In this document: positions 54,301 through 62,069 of the stretch, in pieces
How the letters are laid out: every line of letters begins with the position of its first letter
How positions within the stretch are numbered: the first letter of the stretch is position 1
Assembly (NCBI RefSeq): GCF_000013625.1
Contig: NC_009659.1
Location: 2,108,001 to 2,172,000, forward strand
From: Janthinobacterium sp. Marseille
GTDB taxonomy: Bacteria; Pseudomonadota; Gammaproteobacteria; Burkholderiales; Burkholderiaceae_D
Length of the DNA stretch: 64,000 nt
Reading direction: 5' to 3'
Notes under the pieces: model-generated
Seen by the model: only the letters and a program-made list of their open reading frames with translations
Told to the model about the DNA's origin: nothing
Database searches by the model: none
Position numbers and translations under genes: made by a program

Positions 54301-57300
54301 CCTTGATCGCCCCACCCCAGGCATTGAGGGTACCGTCGATCATCATCTGCCCCACGGCGGCGCCGGAGATGTTAATCGTCTGCCCCGGGTCGACAGACAG
54401 TATCGAACCTTTGCCGATAGTCAGCGAGGCTGCCTGACCATTATCGACCGCCGCCTGTCCGGCCGATAGCGACAGGCTGGCACCGGCGCGCCGGGTCAGG
54501 ATACCTCCTCGCGGATCTTCCTTATACAAAGGAGGCGTCCACAATTCCAGTACGCTGGATGGATCACTTCCCGTTACAGCGCTCAAGCCTTCTGCCGACC
54601 GGCGATAAACCGGCATGAGCACATCAATGATCTCATCCTCTGCAACCGTAAGCCCACGATGCCCGTTGATGCTATAGCTGGAGAACCCACTGCGAAACAG
54701 ATCGGCATCGATATGCAATGATGTCGATGACCCCGGAACGCCGGCTTCACCGCCGAGCACAATCTCCTGCCCCGCCTCAACGATCAAGGCGCCACCACCA
54801 TCCGTACCATACGCGCGTATGCTGCCATCCAGCGTCAGTTTGCCGTCCAGGGTCGTTCTGCCATTGGGTACATCGGCCAACAAGGAAACGCTGCCGCCAC
54901 GTCCTCCTTTGCTCTTGCCGGCAGGGAGAACCGCAGCACCTGACGAGACATCAATAAGGCTGTCTTTTTCCAGTACGACATCATTCGTCGATTGCAGTTT
55001 TACCGAACCGCCGTTCAGATAAGCCAGCTTGCCGTTATCCGCTTCATTCAATAGTGTATTCACCCACAGGCCGCGCGCATCCAGCGTCATGCCTTCGCGC
55101 AGGGTGATCGACGAACTACCGTTCTTTTGCAGCACTTCCGATGAACCACGACCGGTACCCGCAGTGAAGGTATTGTTCATCGCGATACTGCCGCTGCGCA
55201 CGGTGATATCCGCTTTGATGTCGATCACCGGCGCGACGAAGTCCAGCTTGCCGCCACTCGCCAGGGTCAACGCCTGCTCTACCGTGATCGTTTCCCTAGT
55301 GGCGATGTCCAACCCACCCAATTGCAGCGCATTGATGTAGGCACTGTCAAACCACACAGTACCGTTACGCGTAGGCGACAAGGCGGTATCCGCAGACATG
55401 CCTGCCGTAATGTCGTCCACGTCACCGAAGCGCACATCCGATTCAAACATGCCGGCACCATTATTAATGCCGTAGCGGCCAACTGCCAATTGACCGTTCA
55501 GTGCAACCGCAGTCTGCGCCTGGCGGTAACCGTCACTGATAGCATCACGGGTTTTAATTTGGCGCTCACCATTGAAGACCGTCGTAATCAACTCGCCTTC
55601 CATCACCGCAGTGGGTGCATTGATAATTAACTTGCCACCATCACGACCGACGGTATAACCATTCTCCAGGCGTTGGCGCGCCGCAATGATCGGGTTGTAG
55701 TAATACTTGGTGGCTTTCTCGCCCCAACGTTCGCTCTTTTCTTCATAGCCCTTGTAAATGCCGGTGTAACTGATACCGGCCGGAGCCAGGTCGGCCCGAT
55801 ACAATTTCCCATCGCTGCCCTTCAGCCAGGTCTGGCTGATCATGCCGGTTTGTACATTGAAGCTGCCGCCGGAGAGGTTGATTGCCGAGCCCTGCTGTGT
55901 AATGACTTCGTTGCCACCTAAAGTGAGCGTACCGCCTTGCGCTGCCCATTCACCTATGCTGTGCCCCTGGTTGCTGAGATAGCCACTGACTTCGAGCAAG
56001 CCGCCCGCCGCATACCAGCGATCACTGGCATAACCGCCGGTACCGGCCGGTACCAAGATCAGCTCACGCCTGTCGATCCAGACATTGTTATTGAACAGCG
56101 AACCCGCATCACGATTCCCTGGCGAGTCGCGTAATTCATTGCCCTGTACATTGACCAATACATTGTTGGATTCCATCGCGACGTTAACGCCGACCGCCCC
56201 CGAGACATCCAGATTGGATTTATCGGCAACGAAGGTCCTGTTCTTTGCACTGACAGCGATCTGGCCGCCGGTCGCCAGTGTCAGCGAATCACCAGCGAAA
56301 TGCACATCGCCGCCTGACACGATTTCAATGCGCGACTGATCGCGACGATCAGCGAGGACAGAGAGATTATCAAAGCTGCTATTGGCACCATTGATGCGCG
56401 ATGCATCCTGTATTGCCGATTCCTTGATCAAGGCATCGCGTTGGCTATCCAGTGCGGTGGTCTTGCCGTCATCTTCGATCAGGATGGCAGTCACGCTGTC
56501 TTTACCCAGCGTGACATTGCCTTGCGTATCGCTGGCCGAGTTCAGCAAGTGGATGGTACCGCGCGTATTCACAGTGGTGGTCGCAACGGCCACACCGTTC
56601 TGCTGTACATCCCGCCCGGTCAGCGTGATATCGCCTTCGCGCGCAATGATGAGGCCGGTGTTCGTGACCTTGCCGGCATCACTGCCAACATCGATTTTTG
56701 CCGCGACTTCATTACCACGCGTCGTTGAGAAGGTATTACCGTCAGTGCCTACGCCTTTGCGGATGAAGAAACTGTCGCCCGCTGCCAGTGTGGCCTGGCC
56801 TTTACGCGTAACGATTTCACCGGCGTTATTGACTTCCTTGCCCAGCAACAGGACGTAACCACCACCGGCGGTAACCGTAGCCGATGGATCATGCGTGGCG
56901 ATCTGTGCACCTGCTTCTACCAGCACATTACCGTTGGCTCCGGTGAAGCTGGCGGTGTTGAGGTTCGGGCTGTAGATGCCGGTATTGAATTGCGAGTCGA
57001 GGATGTGAGCTGCTGCGACGACGAGGTTACGTGTGTTGACCTGGCTGCTGCCGCTGAAGATGATGCCGTTGGCATTGACGATCATGACCGTGCCCGGCGC
57101 CTTGATCTGGCCCTGGATTACGCTCGGTGCCGTTGCATTATTGATGCGGTTCAGGACTGACCAGTCGGCTTGCTGGTCGAATTGCAGGATGGTGTTCTTG
57201 CCGATATTGAAGCTTTCCCAGTTCAGGATCGCTTTGTCGGCTGTCTGTTTGATATCGACGATGGTCTTGCCATTCGACGTCGTTTGCGTCGGGCCATTCG

Positions 57301-57733
57301 CATTGATCCAGCTGTTGACCAGGCTACCCACATCGAGGCCGCCGACACCCAGGCCATCCGGCACGCTACCGGTGGCGGCCAGTCTGGCCGCGCTTTGTTG
57401 CGCCTGTGCCAATGCAATTGCACGGGCGGCCGAATTCAGGTTGGCGAGTGAACGTTGTAATTGGGTATTGGCTTGCTGCTGTTGCAGCGCCGGAGAACTG
57501 GCCGACATCGCCGGCATACCGTTCGGTAATTTGCCGGTGGCAGCGGCGGCGGCTTGTACCACACCCTTTTGCGCATACCATGCGGCGCTGAACGCTTGCT
57601 GTGCATATGCGTCGCCTGTCACGCTGCCGGCAGCCAAAGCAATAGCAATAGCCTGTGCAAGAGGCGAAACGCGAAATTGATTTATCTTGCTTGCACCAGA
57701 CTGCTTATGATTGCCCTGCGTATGCATATTCAT
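45341..57733 (-). CDS. Giant filamentous-haemagglutinin-family exoprotein (TpsA type)
   Basis: A 4130-residue predicted two-partner-secretion exoprotein. It opens with an extended signal region (MNMHTQGNHKQSGASKINQF, then ASPLAQ-type hydrophobic stretch ending AYAQQ near residue 44). The haemagglutinin-activity/TPS domain is at about residues 175-285 (NGKTIVDIKQTADKAILNWE, ADWSVLNRI, NANGIIFSGSSQVN, NLVVAAAH). The rest is thousands of residues of beta-helix-like repeats rich in Gly, Asn, Thr and Ser, with a few cysteines only near residue 2000 and in a middle patch. The C-terminal part (about 3550-3900) has the DUF3739-like FHA-associated region (YSRELSDWLGKRYGFVGTDEEA). The usual TPS NPNG motif is changed to NANG. 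No TpsB transporter is in the window. Likely surface-exposed adhesin or uptake protein, probably controlled by the adjacent FecI/FecR pair. Confidence 0.9.
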   Translation of the reverse strand: MNMHTQGNHKQSGASKINQFRVSPLAQAIAIALAAGSVTGDAYAQQAFSAAWYAQKGVVQAAAAATGKLPNGMPAMSASSPALQQQQANTQLQRSLANLNSAARAIALAQAQQSAARLAATGSVPDGLGVGGLDVGSLVNSWINANGPTQTTSNGKTIVDIKQTADKAILNWESFNIGKNTILQFDQQADWSVLNRINNATAPSVIQGQIKAPGTVMIVNANGIIFSGSSQVNTRNLVVAAAHILDSQFNTGIYSPNLNTASFTGANGNVLVEAGAQIATHDPSATVTAGGGYVLLLGKEVNNAGEIVTRKGQATLAAGDSFFIRKGVGTDGNTFSTTRGNEVAAKIDVGSDAGKVTNTGLIIAREGDITLTGRDVQQNGVAVATTTVNTRGTIHLLNSASDTQGNVTLGKDSVTAILIEDDGKTTALDSQRDALIKESAIQDASRINGANSSFDNLSVLADRRDQSRIEIVSGGDVHFAGDSLTLATGGQIAVSAKNRTFVADKSNLDVSGAVGVNVAMESNNVLVNVQGNELRDSPGNRDAGSLFNNNVWIDRRELILVPAGTGGYASDRWYAAGGLLEVSGYLSNQGHSIGEWAAQGGTLTLGGNEVITQQGSAINLSGGSFNVQTGMISQTWLKGSDGKLYRADLAPAGISYTGIYKGYEEKSERWGEKATKYYYNPIIAARQRLENGYTVGRDGGKLIINAPTAVMEGELITTVFNGERQIKTRDAISDGYRQAQTAVALNGQLAVGRYGINNGAGMFESDVRFGDVDDITAGMSADTALSPTRNGTVWFDSAYINALQLGGLDIATRETITVEQALTLASGGKLDFVAPVIDIKADITVRSGSIAMNNTFTAGTGRGSSEVLQKNGSSSITLREGMTLDARGLWVNTLLNEADNGKLAYLNGGSVKLQSTNDVVLEKDSLIDVSSGAAVLPAGKSKGGRGGSVSLLADVPNGRTTLDGKLTLDGSIRAYGTDGGGALIVEAGQEIVLGGEAGVPGSSTSLHIDADLFRSGFSSYSINGHRGLTVAEDEIIDVLMPVYRRSAEGLSAVTGSDPSSVLELWTPPLYKEDPRGGILTRRAGASLSLSAGQAAVDNGQAASLTIGKGSILSVDPGQTINISGAAVGQMMIDGTLNAWGGAIKVNGTSFQDDGSLIWIGQNAVLDVAGRAYTALDMQGHRYGEVLNGGAISINAATMFVVVRDGALLNASGTSAMLDLVGRGAGNVASNGGAISFESSNGFDLGGSWLAKAGGAGAAGGSLAISLKVPFYSDITHPGNQPRDLVVTQLAPGSILAADATPASAADNLVYGHAVVGADQINAGGFDNLKLLSADVISFDGDVSLAMGQSLELQATSLALTDSARNDARVAISAPYVRLIGFADTGSTSSTRQSAAQFNVTTGLLDVQRSLQFGISSSKPGVSFDRRGFANVELQSSGDIRFLYSGSPAPTILQTRGDLVLAAQQIYPATGANAIVRAGWLRGLGGDAFYDPAYSLTIRGIGQAPAAQPFSAFGSLTLGAHTINQGGVIRAPLGSINLGNESGADTINLLPGSITSTSSRGLLMPYGGTVDGIDWYFAGKKSELEGAVSAARGVSLTGVKVDVMEGATIDLSGGGDLTGAGFVSGRGGSIDILLHALIDANPGNTVSKSGNAVYAIVPSHTSGYAPIGPDAGAGDPRVGQQITLDGSVPGLPAGTYTLMPSRYALLPGAFRVEIAATADPRGATGTTALQDGSYLAAGRLGFANTSIRDSLARQVILTPGKVTRSYSRYNETSYGNYALADAARRGLPRAMMPLDGQNLFLNIVPGAGADAFHFDGVVDFSAGKGGYAGSVSLLGENTGSEIEILASGATATAGFTGVSIYADDLNALSARRLTIGARPSVTYGQQGNYVQFESSSKSFDITLREGAILRAAEVLLITGWERETGPGAITIEAGAGISTLGMGATPFDSRDGFIYTPQRLQSRDGGAMLVVSNGWLDVLPSSAISQGAILIGACGASGNCDAKTTLYSEGTIAFATTNRFELGDNVLFGTRNFSLGVGAVNVGTSAALAAASTAGLLPSGLTLNQTVLDRLLQGDTSTGAPALESLILNATEAVNFFGTVTLDTYDAEGKSRIANLVFGTPAIYGAGDAADVATIRTENLVWSVTTGGPGAIIEGGAGTGSGALTIDAERITFGYGPKVQVKGADAAERLALGFANVNLKASERITANHKGSLAVYQSQGAYVAGTGYSYSGGDLNIVTPLLTGEAGSINSITAGGAIRVTAPTGATAAEVIGADGLGAELALNAKTVSIATAITLPSGRLTITATDDILLADAARLDLAGREVKFDDIKKYSWGGEVIIESRNGDIRQEAGSVIDLSAKFNHAGRLTVSALANDAGLVDLQGTILGTASGEYDAGGTIVPYRSGFIDLRAQHLGESGTLSQQFAGLNERLNAGGMFGGRGFQLKQGDLVIADGVRAGEVNVSLDGGHLTVTGTIDASGAEVGAIRLAARDGLTIAGSAVLDAHGERLRVDSYGKIIDSPNRAIVELTSGNGLLTLASGARIDLRHGTAAAAGSAPGQYDGAPRGTLVLNAPRLGGATAGDIAIDASGVIHIDGARSIAVNAMQRYDDAAYGTDPAASGRPYQIVNQDYLNEKHADSVNFIAAALGNATLMDGKLAGLNNATYRDAFHLRPGVEIVSATPDGDIIVQGDLDLSGHRYEGVNPNFQRTGVYGSGEVGALTIRAGGNLDIYGSINDGFAPPPDTPDDDGWILRPGVSPFVDDVIVPRSGVTLADGTSYPGGRTLNYDFPVKEMTVAAGTRLPVDAVLNGSVTLPANTILAGDIRAEDGTLLHAAGTRLTAAVTLTSGTRLGAGFIASASLSLRAMVWPKGVPLPAGPFGEAPRLNGNLALPLGGVIPARADLKLPDGAISVPLRPADANGRQGANWAVASMLPAGSQSWSMRFVAGADLAAADSRLLRPRDVSGNLTLADTHYSVFDRHEITIIPGTPAQPGGVWYWSEEGAALFGEQAGTRISDDWGPNGLCADAPSFCVFHTQSITAEGIAMWGLDVDWAGWGLSGPLRPGDPLPLGYEFFCEGVGLCVALGGPGTPGTPDQVIVGDLIEYIPLNPNFSVVRTGAADLDLIAGGNLAQRSLYGVYTAGTQSQGVTAAFDQARGARRDDKVLGKEGVDYESLVSGDGRLSHAWYPTGGGNLLLRAGGDLTGDLMSLPSGTRPPNADSGNWLWRQGHAPGSDAGAAWWINFGTYVANDDYPYFEYSRIPYLVGFTGYGTLGGGDLRVEVGGDAGVVDRIAAVSRSQGLVLAVASTGRVNAQGDLALTGGGDLDVRIGGRLNPSFPGTAIDIGGSGGVLMPEPRLDGVIANLRGSVALNAASIGNIRLKFGPFANVQNPREERPYDPFTATAADSIGGPLLLPGDAVFTLATRGDLVVGGVIDGTRREISDQDLGKPAPAWFSLWSDRTAIDLFAAGGDLTPGNAKMLRPAANASDISYPSILRAVAPSGSLYAAQALLLAPSPNGQLEWLAGESIYGGVVSRSSADPAVLTTPFKPVTQATLDPGAFTDEYNLFAFGANTASGGYTLAPARFYALEGDIVGLMTGELQTGGWLQGQTLYSAGGAVWMKAGRDIINSGHNLDESAAVSTASSGGGRAKSNLFVHTSDTDVSIVSAGRDIRYSSFTVAGPGTLEISAGRNILLDDRASVTSLGAIVPGDKRSGASITMMSGMGNGVDWAAMRARYLDPAKLADPNRPLADQPGMAVKIYSRELSDWLGKRYGFVGTDEEALATFDGLAAEQQRIFLRDIYYAEIRESGREYNAPDSSRFASYLRGRETIATLFPETDKDGNAISRSGDIIMFGGSGVRTNFGGDIQMFAPAGKLVIGVEGQVPPASAGLVTQGTGNIQLYSEGSVLLGLSRIMTTFGGNIFAWSAEGDINAGRGAKTTVLYTPPKRVYDQWGNVTQSPQVPSSGAGIATLNPLPEVAAGDIDLIAPLGTIDAGEAGIRVSGNVNLAALQIVNAANIQVQGKSTGLPMIASVNVGALTNASAAASSAAAAAQDVLQRDRNEARKNLPSIFTVRVLGFGNDPVEGGASPAPANKRTPAEQAHYNPDSMFQMVGHGKLTSEQVTQLTENERRNLSQGK

Positions 57734-57898
57734 CTAAACCCCAGTATCAATAGATAGGTATGAACAACGCTTTCATTTCTGAGTTAGCGCCTCTTACTGG
57801 ATAGACTGAACAGCAAAACAAAAACCGCGGAATTTTTTGAATGTATTTTTAAATAAATTTTTTATCGAAAAATCATCCTGCATCTATTCCGTTATGCA

Positions 57899-58891
57899 CT
57901 AACTTAAAACCAGGATCCCATTCGGCAGCGTATGTGCTTTCAAGTCATAAGACTGTTGAATTTGCAGCAATACGGTATCCAGCGACGCAATCGCAAAGCG
58001 ACCGCTGACAGCACGATTATTGAGATGACTGGCGAGCAAGACGACCTTGCCCGGGCGATAACGATTTATTTCGGCGACGACTTTGTCCAATGGCGTTTGC
58101 CAAAAAACCAAAGTTCCCTTGCGCCATGCGGACCAGTCCGCCAGGGCCACTGTCGCGGGCGGACTCAAGGTATCGGCGTCATACACCACTTGTTGCCGCG
58201 CATATACGCGCCGCTTCCCAAGCGGATGCTCAACCAGCACTTCGCCTTCTATACAGGTCACGCACACCTTGTTATCCAGGTTCCGTACTTCGAAACGCGA
58301 TGCCTGCGCAATACTGCGCCCTGCTCCTGCATTCACGCTAAAGGCCGGCGCTGAAGCGCTCAGGTCAATTGCCGTTTCACCTGAAACCAATTTGATACCG
58401 GCCGGCACTTCACCCTGTGCACTTTGTCGGTTCACACTGGTTTGCGTATTCAATTCGAGCTTGACGTCATTCGCCAGCGCAAGCATGCGCTGCTCACCGG
58501 TAGTCGTACGATAATCAGCCTGCCATTCATTGATTGCCGGCCATAATCCCAGCGGCGGATAAACAATCGCAGCACCGGCAGCAGCCGCGGCTCCGGTCGC
58601 AAAACCCAAAAATGCACGACGACCATGCTTGTTCCCGACCAGCCGTGTACCGTTCGCAGCACACACCGCTTCACGCTGCGCCACTTGCGCCAAAGCCGGG
58701 TCCAGCATCTGCCACAAACGCTTGGCCTCGGTAAATGTCGTCCAGTGCAAAGGACTTTTCTCACGCCAGCGCCGGAAGCCCTGGATATCCAATTGTGTCG
58801 CTTCGCCCGACGCAAGACGACGCAACCAGGCCTGCGCTTCGCGCTGGATCTGGTCTTGCTCCGTCATTCCGCTATGTGTGTCTGTATTCAT
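57899..58891 (-). CDS. FecR-type sigma regulator (surface-signalling anti-sigma)
   Basis: A 330-residue FecR-family protein. The cytoplasmic N-terminal DUF4880 part (about residues 10-60, AQAWLRRLASGEATQLDIQG) binds the sigma factor. A membrane span at about 90-115 begins with twin arginines, RRAFLGF, resembling a Tat signal. The FecR core follows (TTGEQRMLALANDVKLELNTQ, VSGETAIDLSASAPAFSVNAGA, VCVTCIEGEVLVEHP) and then a C-terminal periplasmic DUF4974 domain (FWQTPLDKVVAEINRYRPGKV) that in FecR proteins contacts the STN domain. Starts at 58891 and 58867 are both possible. It lies between its sigma gene and the exoprotein gene. Confidence 0.9.
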   Translation of the reverse strand: MNTDTHSGMTEQDQIQREAQAWLRRLASGEATQLDIQGFRRWREKSPLHWTTFTEAKRLWQMLDPALAQVAQREAVCAANGTRLVGNKHGRRAFLGFATGAAAAAGAAIVYPPLGLWPAINEWQADYRTTTGEQRMLALANDVKLELNTQTSVNRQSAQGEVPAGIKLVSGETAIDLSASAPAFSVNAGAGRSIAQASRFEVRNLDNKVCVTCIEGEVLVEHPLGKRRVYARQQVVYDADTLSPPATVALADWSAWRKGTLVFWQTPLDKVVAEINRYRPGKVVLLASHLNNRAVSGRFAIASLDTVLLQIQQSYDLKAHTLPNGILVLS

Positions 58892-58956
58892 TACTTTCTT
58901 GCGAGCGAAGATGTGCTTATCTAGGTAAGACAACTTGAAACGATAAAAACCACATT

Positions 58957-59472
58957 TTATTTTTCCACCCGGTCGATGCAGGCTGCGCAATAGTCATGCG
59001 CCTTCTTCAATTCCTGCTCGACCGTCCGTAGGGAAATCCCCAATTTTTTTGCTACTTCGCGCTGCGGCAAATGTTCCCAGCGCACCATGATCAATATCTG
59101 CCTGCGCCGGAGCGGCATGCGTTCGATCACCGCAATCAGCGCCGCCAGCTCGGACTTTGCTTCCAGCGTCTCGGCCGGCCCCGGCTGCGGATCGGGATGC
59201 TCTTCCATCACCGCTTCCAGCTCGCTCTCGGTTGCCAGGCGACTTAAACCCCGTTGCTGGTCATATGCAGCGTTGACCGCGATCCGTAGCAAATAAGCCA
59301 GCGGATCACGTACATTGCTGATCTCCTGCCCGCTTTCCAGGCGCAACCAGGTATCCTGCAAAGCGTCTCCCGCCAAGTCAGCGCTACCCAAGCGCCGCGT
59401 CAGGCGATATTTCAAATCGTCATAGCGTGACAGCAGGAAATTGCGCAGGATCAGGAGTGCCGTATCAGACAT
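58957..59472 (-). CDS. FecI-type ECF sigma factor
   Basis: A 171-residue compact FecI-like sigma factor: region 2 (YDDLKYRLTRRLGSADLAGDALQDTWLRLE and LAYLLRIAVNAAYDQQRG) and region 4 (MPLRRRQILIMVRWEHLPQREVAKKLGISLRTVEQELKKAHDY). It lies 65 bp upstream of the FecR gene and 9 bp behind the STN-TonB gene, in one direction, so it is probably cotranscribed with them. It should direct expression of the exoprotein gene when FecR is signalled. Confidence 0.9.
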   Translation of the reverse strand: MSDTALLILRNFLLSRYDDLKYRLTRRLGSADLAGDALQDTWLRLESGQEISNVRDPLAYLLRIAVNAAYDQQRGLSRLATESELEAVMEEHPDPQPGPAETLEAKSELAALIAVIERMPLRRRQILIMVRWEHLPQREVAKKLGISLRTVEQELKKAHDYCAACIDRVEK

Positions 59473-59481
59473 GGTCGGCCC

Positions 59482-60243
59482 TCAATGCGCAGCCGGGCAT
59501 TCCACACCAGGCGCAAGTGCACGCGGCAGGATAACCATGGTGAAAGGTTGCGCAATTTCTGGTGGCGGCATACGTTCGAGCCGTACAGCCTTGAGCGTAT
59601 CGATAATATTCACATCCCGCGCTTGCTCACCGGTCGATGCCAGTAACTCCGGATTCCATATCTGGCCGGAAGCATTAATGAAGAAGCGGACAGGGATCCG
59701 ATAATCGCCAGGCACTATGCGCTTGTTCCCACACAGCGCTTCCCGGATGCGCGCCTGGATCAGCCCGTCATATTGCCGGATTTTGCGTTGCAACTCCGCC
59801 GCGTCTTTTGCTTTGGCTGGTTCCGCAGATGGCGTATCTATCAAACGCAGCACGAAGGCATCGTCCTGGTTTGCGCTCTTGGTATGACGTGCAGTCAGCC
59901 CGGTATCGCTTAGCATGATCTGCAAGGCGACCAGTGGCGTATAAAGACCCTGCACTGCGGATGCCATACGATCAGCCACCAAAGCCGCATCAAAGAAAAC
60001 CGGCAATCCGGTTATCGCGCCATATCGGTCCAGCGCCAAGGCCAGTGGCTGCCGGGGAATCGAGAACTGGATGGTAGAGCGCGGCTCCTGTTCGGTGCCG
60101 GCGGGGGCTGGATCAGGCAACGACGACGAGCGCGGCGCGATTGAAGATTCCGCGCGTACGCCTCCCTGCGTTGTCAACATGCCAAAACAAAGCAGGCATG
60201 CAGACAGCGCAAGCACACTGACTGATGCCGGGTTGCCTGTCAT
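59482..60243 (-). CDS. STN-domain protein fused to a TonB C-terminal-like domain
   Basis: A 253-residue protein with a signal peptide, then an STN domain (about residues 57-135: FSIPRQPLALALDRYGAITGLPVFFDAALV and GLYTPLVALQIMLSDTGL) and a TonB-C-like domain at about 165-245 (LIQARIREALCGNK, YRIPVRFFINASGQIWNPELLASTGE, IDTLKAVRLERMPPP). In FecA-type systems the STN domain is the N-terminal part of the receptor and signals to FecR. Here it is a separate periplasmic protein fused to a TonB-C-like fold, with no receptor barrel. It is the first gene of the STN-sigma-FecR unit. Function is inferred from architecture. Confidence 0.85.
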   Translation of the reverse strand: MTGNPASVSVLALSACLLCFGMLTTQGGVRAESSIAPRSSSLPDPAPAGTEQEPRSTIQFSIPRQPLALALDRYGAITGLPVFFDAALVADRMASAVQGLYTPLVALQIMLSDTGLTARHTKSANQDDAFVLRLIDTPSAEPAKAKDAAELQRKIRQYDGLIQARIREALCGNKRIVPGDYRIPVRFFINASGQIWNPELLASTGEQARDVNIIDTLKAVRLERMPPPEIAQPFTMVILPRALAPGVECPAAH

Positions 60244-60361
60244 TATTCGAAGGTAATCTCTGGAACAAGAAGTCAGGACGGGCCACGCCGTCCAGTTGAA
60301 CCATCGGCAGACTACACAAGAATCGTGACAACTCTATGACAAAGGAGGAATGGGTGATGCA

Positions 60362-61891
60362 CTACTGCGGAAGATGTTTCGATTTAAACTTCTTCCACAA
60401 TTTCTTTACCTTCTGCTCATCTTCTGCAGCACGTGCAGCGAGGTAACCACGGATGAAGCCGGTAATGCCAGTCAGCCCGGACTGGTCCTTTTCGATTTCC
60501 AGCAACAAGTCATCGCCGACCGCGACATCGTTCAGGTTGCCCAATCTATCCTGCAACTCTGCCAATGCCGCGACATAGGCTTTAGTCTCTTTCGACGGAT
60601 ACAGCGATTGGAAGAATTCAGTGTCGTAACGCATTTTCTTGGCCGCAATGCGAACCCGATGACGTGTCTGTGCGTCGGCGTCTTTCAATTGATGCCCACG
60701 TTTTTTCAAACGCCGCTGGTCGTGCTCCAGCATGTCCCGCGAAAACATCTTCAGGCGTTTCTTCAGATCCTTGCCCTTCAGCGGTGGCAGGGATTCGCGC
60801 CATTCACTGCCCTGCAACCAGCGCGCAAATGACAATACCAGCCGGGTGTAGCGTACTGAATCAACTGCCTCTGCCGCGACTTGATGGAGTGCCGCCGCTT
60901 TGGTCAAGGCAGCTTGTTTGACATCGTCAAGATCACTGTCGCGAACCTCGAGCCTGATTGATTCCAATGTCTTCGTCGCCAGCACATCCCAGTCACGCGC
61001 TTCACTGATTGCATCTGACAACCAATCCAGTTCCTCGCGCAAAGCATCCGGGACGACGATGACTTCTTCAAAAAGTTTAAAAGCGGAACGCAATCTGCGC
61101 AGCCCTATGCGCATCTGGTGCAGGCTATCAATGTTATCCGCCCGGATGACACCTGCTACATTTGCCTGGATTTGCTGAAAACAGTTTTCGACGATGGTCT
61201 CAAAGGCCTGGTTGATCGTCATTTTCTTCGAGAGAAGCAGGCTCCCGGCCTTAACCGCCGCAGACTGCTCTTGCGTGCTGAGTGCATATCCTCGTTCAGC
61301 CTTGTTTTCATTCCCTATGCGTAAAGGCAGCTTCTTGAGCAACTCCAGGGCAAAGTCAAACAGATGCAAAGCCTTGCCCGATTTCAGTTCCAGTTCGATT
61401 TCGCAGATAGGCTCGCTGTAATTGAGCTTATTGATGCTTCCTTCATCCAGCACGCATTCGATTTCATCGCCGGACGGCAGTTGCAAGTGCCATATCGTCC
61501 TGTGCACCATCGTCGTAAAAATCGGATGCAGCCGCGCCGCTATCCTCGGCGACGCAATCAACTCATCCCATGCACCGTGTACGTCGATCAATTTTCTCAA
61601 CGCATACAGATCCGGCTCCGGCTTATGCACCTGCGATTCCCATTCATGCCGCTGATGCAAGCCGTTGGCGACGCTCCCACCGGCCTTCAATGTTTGCGTC
61701 CAGGCTTTACCGACTTGCCGTACCCGTAAACCCGCACCGCATTGTTTTAAATCGTGATCATCGGTATCGAAATAGATATCCAGCTGATTCTGTTCGACAG
61801 GAGTGCCCTGCGCGTATTTCCTGATCAAGACATGCTTCTTGAAAGACTGGATATCTTGCGGCCGTATCAATAATTTCAGTTCGACTTCCAT
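60362..61891 (-). CDS. CYTH-CHAD domain protein
   Basis: A 509-residue soluble protein with an N-terminal CYTH (triphosphate tunnel) domain, marked by the EVELKL (ExExK) motif at residues 2-7 and YFDTDDHDL, and a C-terminal CHAD helical domain (HQMRIGLRRLRSAFKLF, TRHRVRIAAKKMRYDTEFF). CYTH enzymes of this class hydrolyse inorganic triphosphate; CHAD domains bind polyphosphate through conserved His/Arg/Lys. A role in phosphate or polyphosphate handling is likely. It lies between the surface-signalling block and the TonB receptor but has no evident link to either. Confidence 0.92.
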   Translation of the reverse strand: MEVELKLLIRPQDIQSFKKHVLIRKYAQGTPVEQNQLDIYFDTDDHDLKQCGAGLRVRQVGKAWTQTLKAGGSVANGLHQRHEWESQVHKPEPDLYALRKLIDVHGAWDELIASPRIAARLHPIFTTMVHRTIWHLQLPSGDEIECVLDEGSINKLNYSEPICEIELELKSGKALHLFDFALELLKKLPLRIGNENKAERGYALSTQEQSAAVKAGSLLLSKKMTINQAFETIVENCFQQIQANVAGVIRADNIDSLHQMRIGLRRLRSAFKLFEEVIVVPDALREELDWLSDAISEARDWDVLATKTLESIRLEVRDSDLDDVKQAALTKAAALHQVAAEAVDSVRYTRLVLSFARWLQGSEWRESLPPLKGKDLKKRLKMFSRDMLEHDQRRLKKRGHQLKDADAQTRHRVRIAAKKMRYDTEFFQSLYPSKETKAYVAALAELQDRLGNLNDVAVGDDLLLEIEKDQSGLTGITGFIRGYLAARAAEDEQKVKKLWKKFKSKHLPQ

Positions 61892-62069
61892 CTCATCCCA
61901 CTTTCATTCGCTGTCTATTGATTATATTAAACGCGCCGATTTTTTCCGGCAGATGAATTTGGCAGGCATACAGTAGAAATAGTTCAAAACCATCAGCAAC
62001 TAAATAAATTATTCGGTCAATCCTGACATTGCGTCATCGAACTGTCATATTTGCCGTATCAAAAATAAA

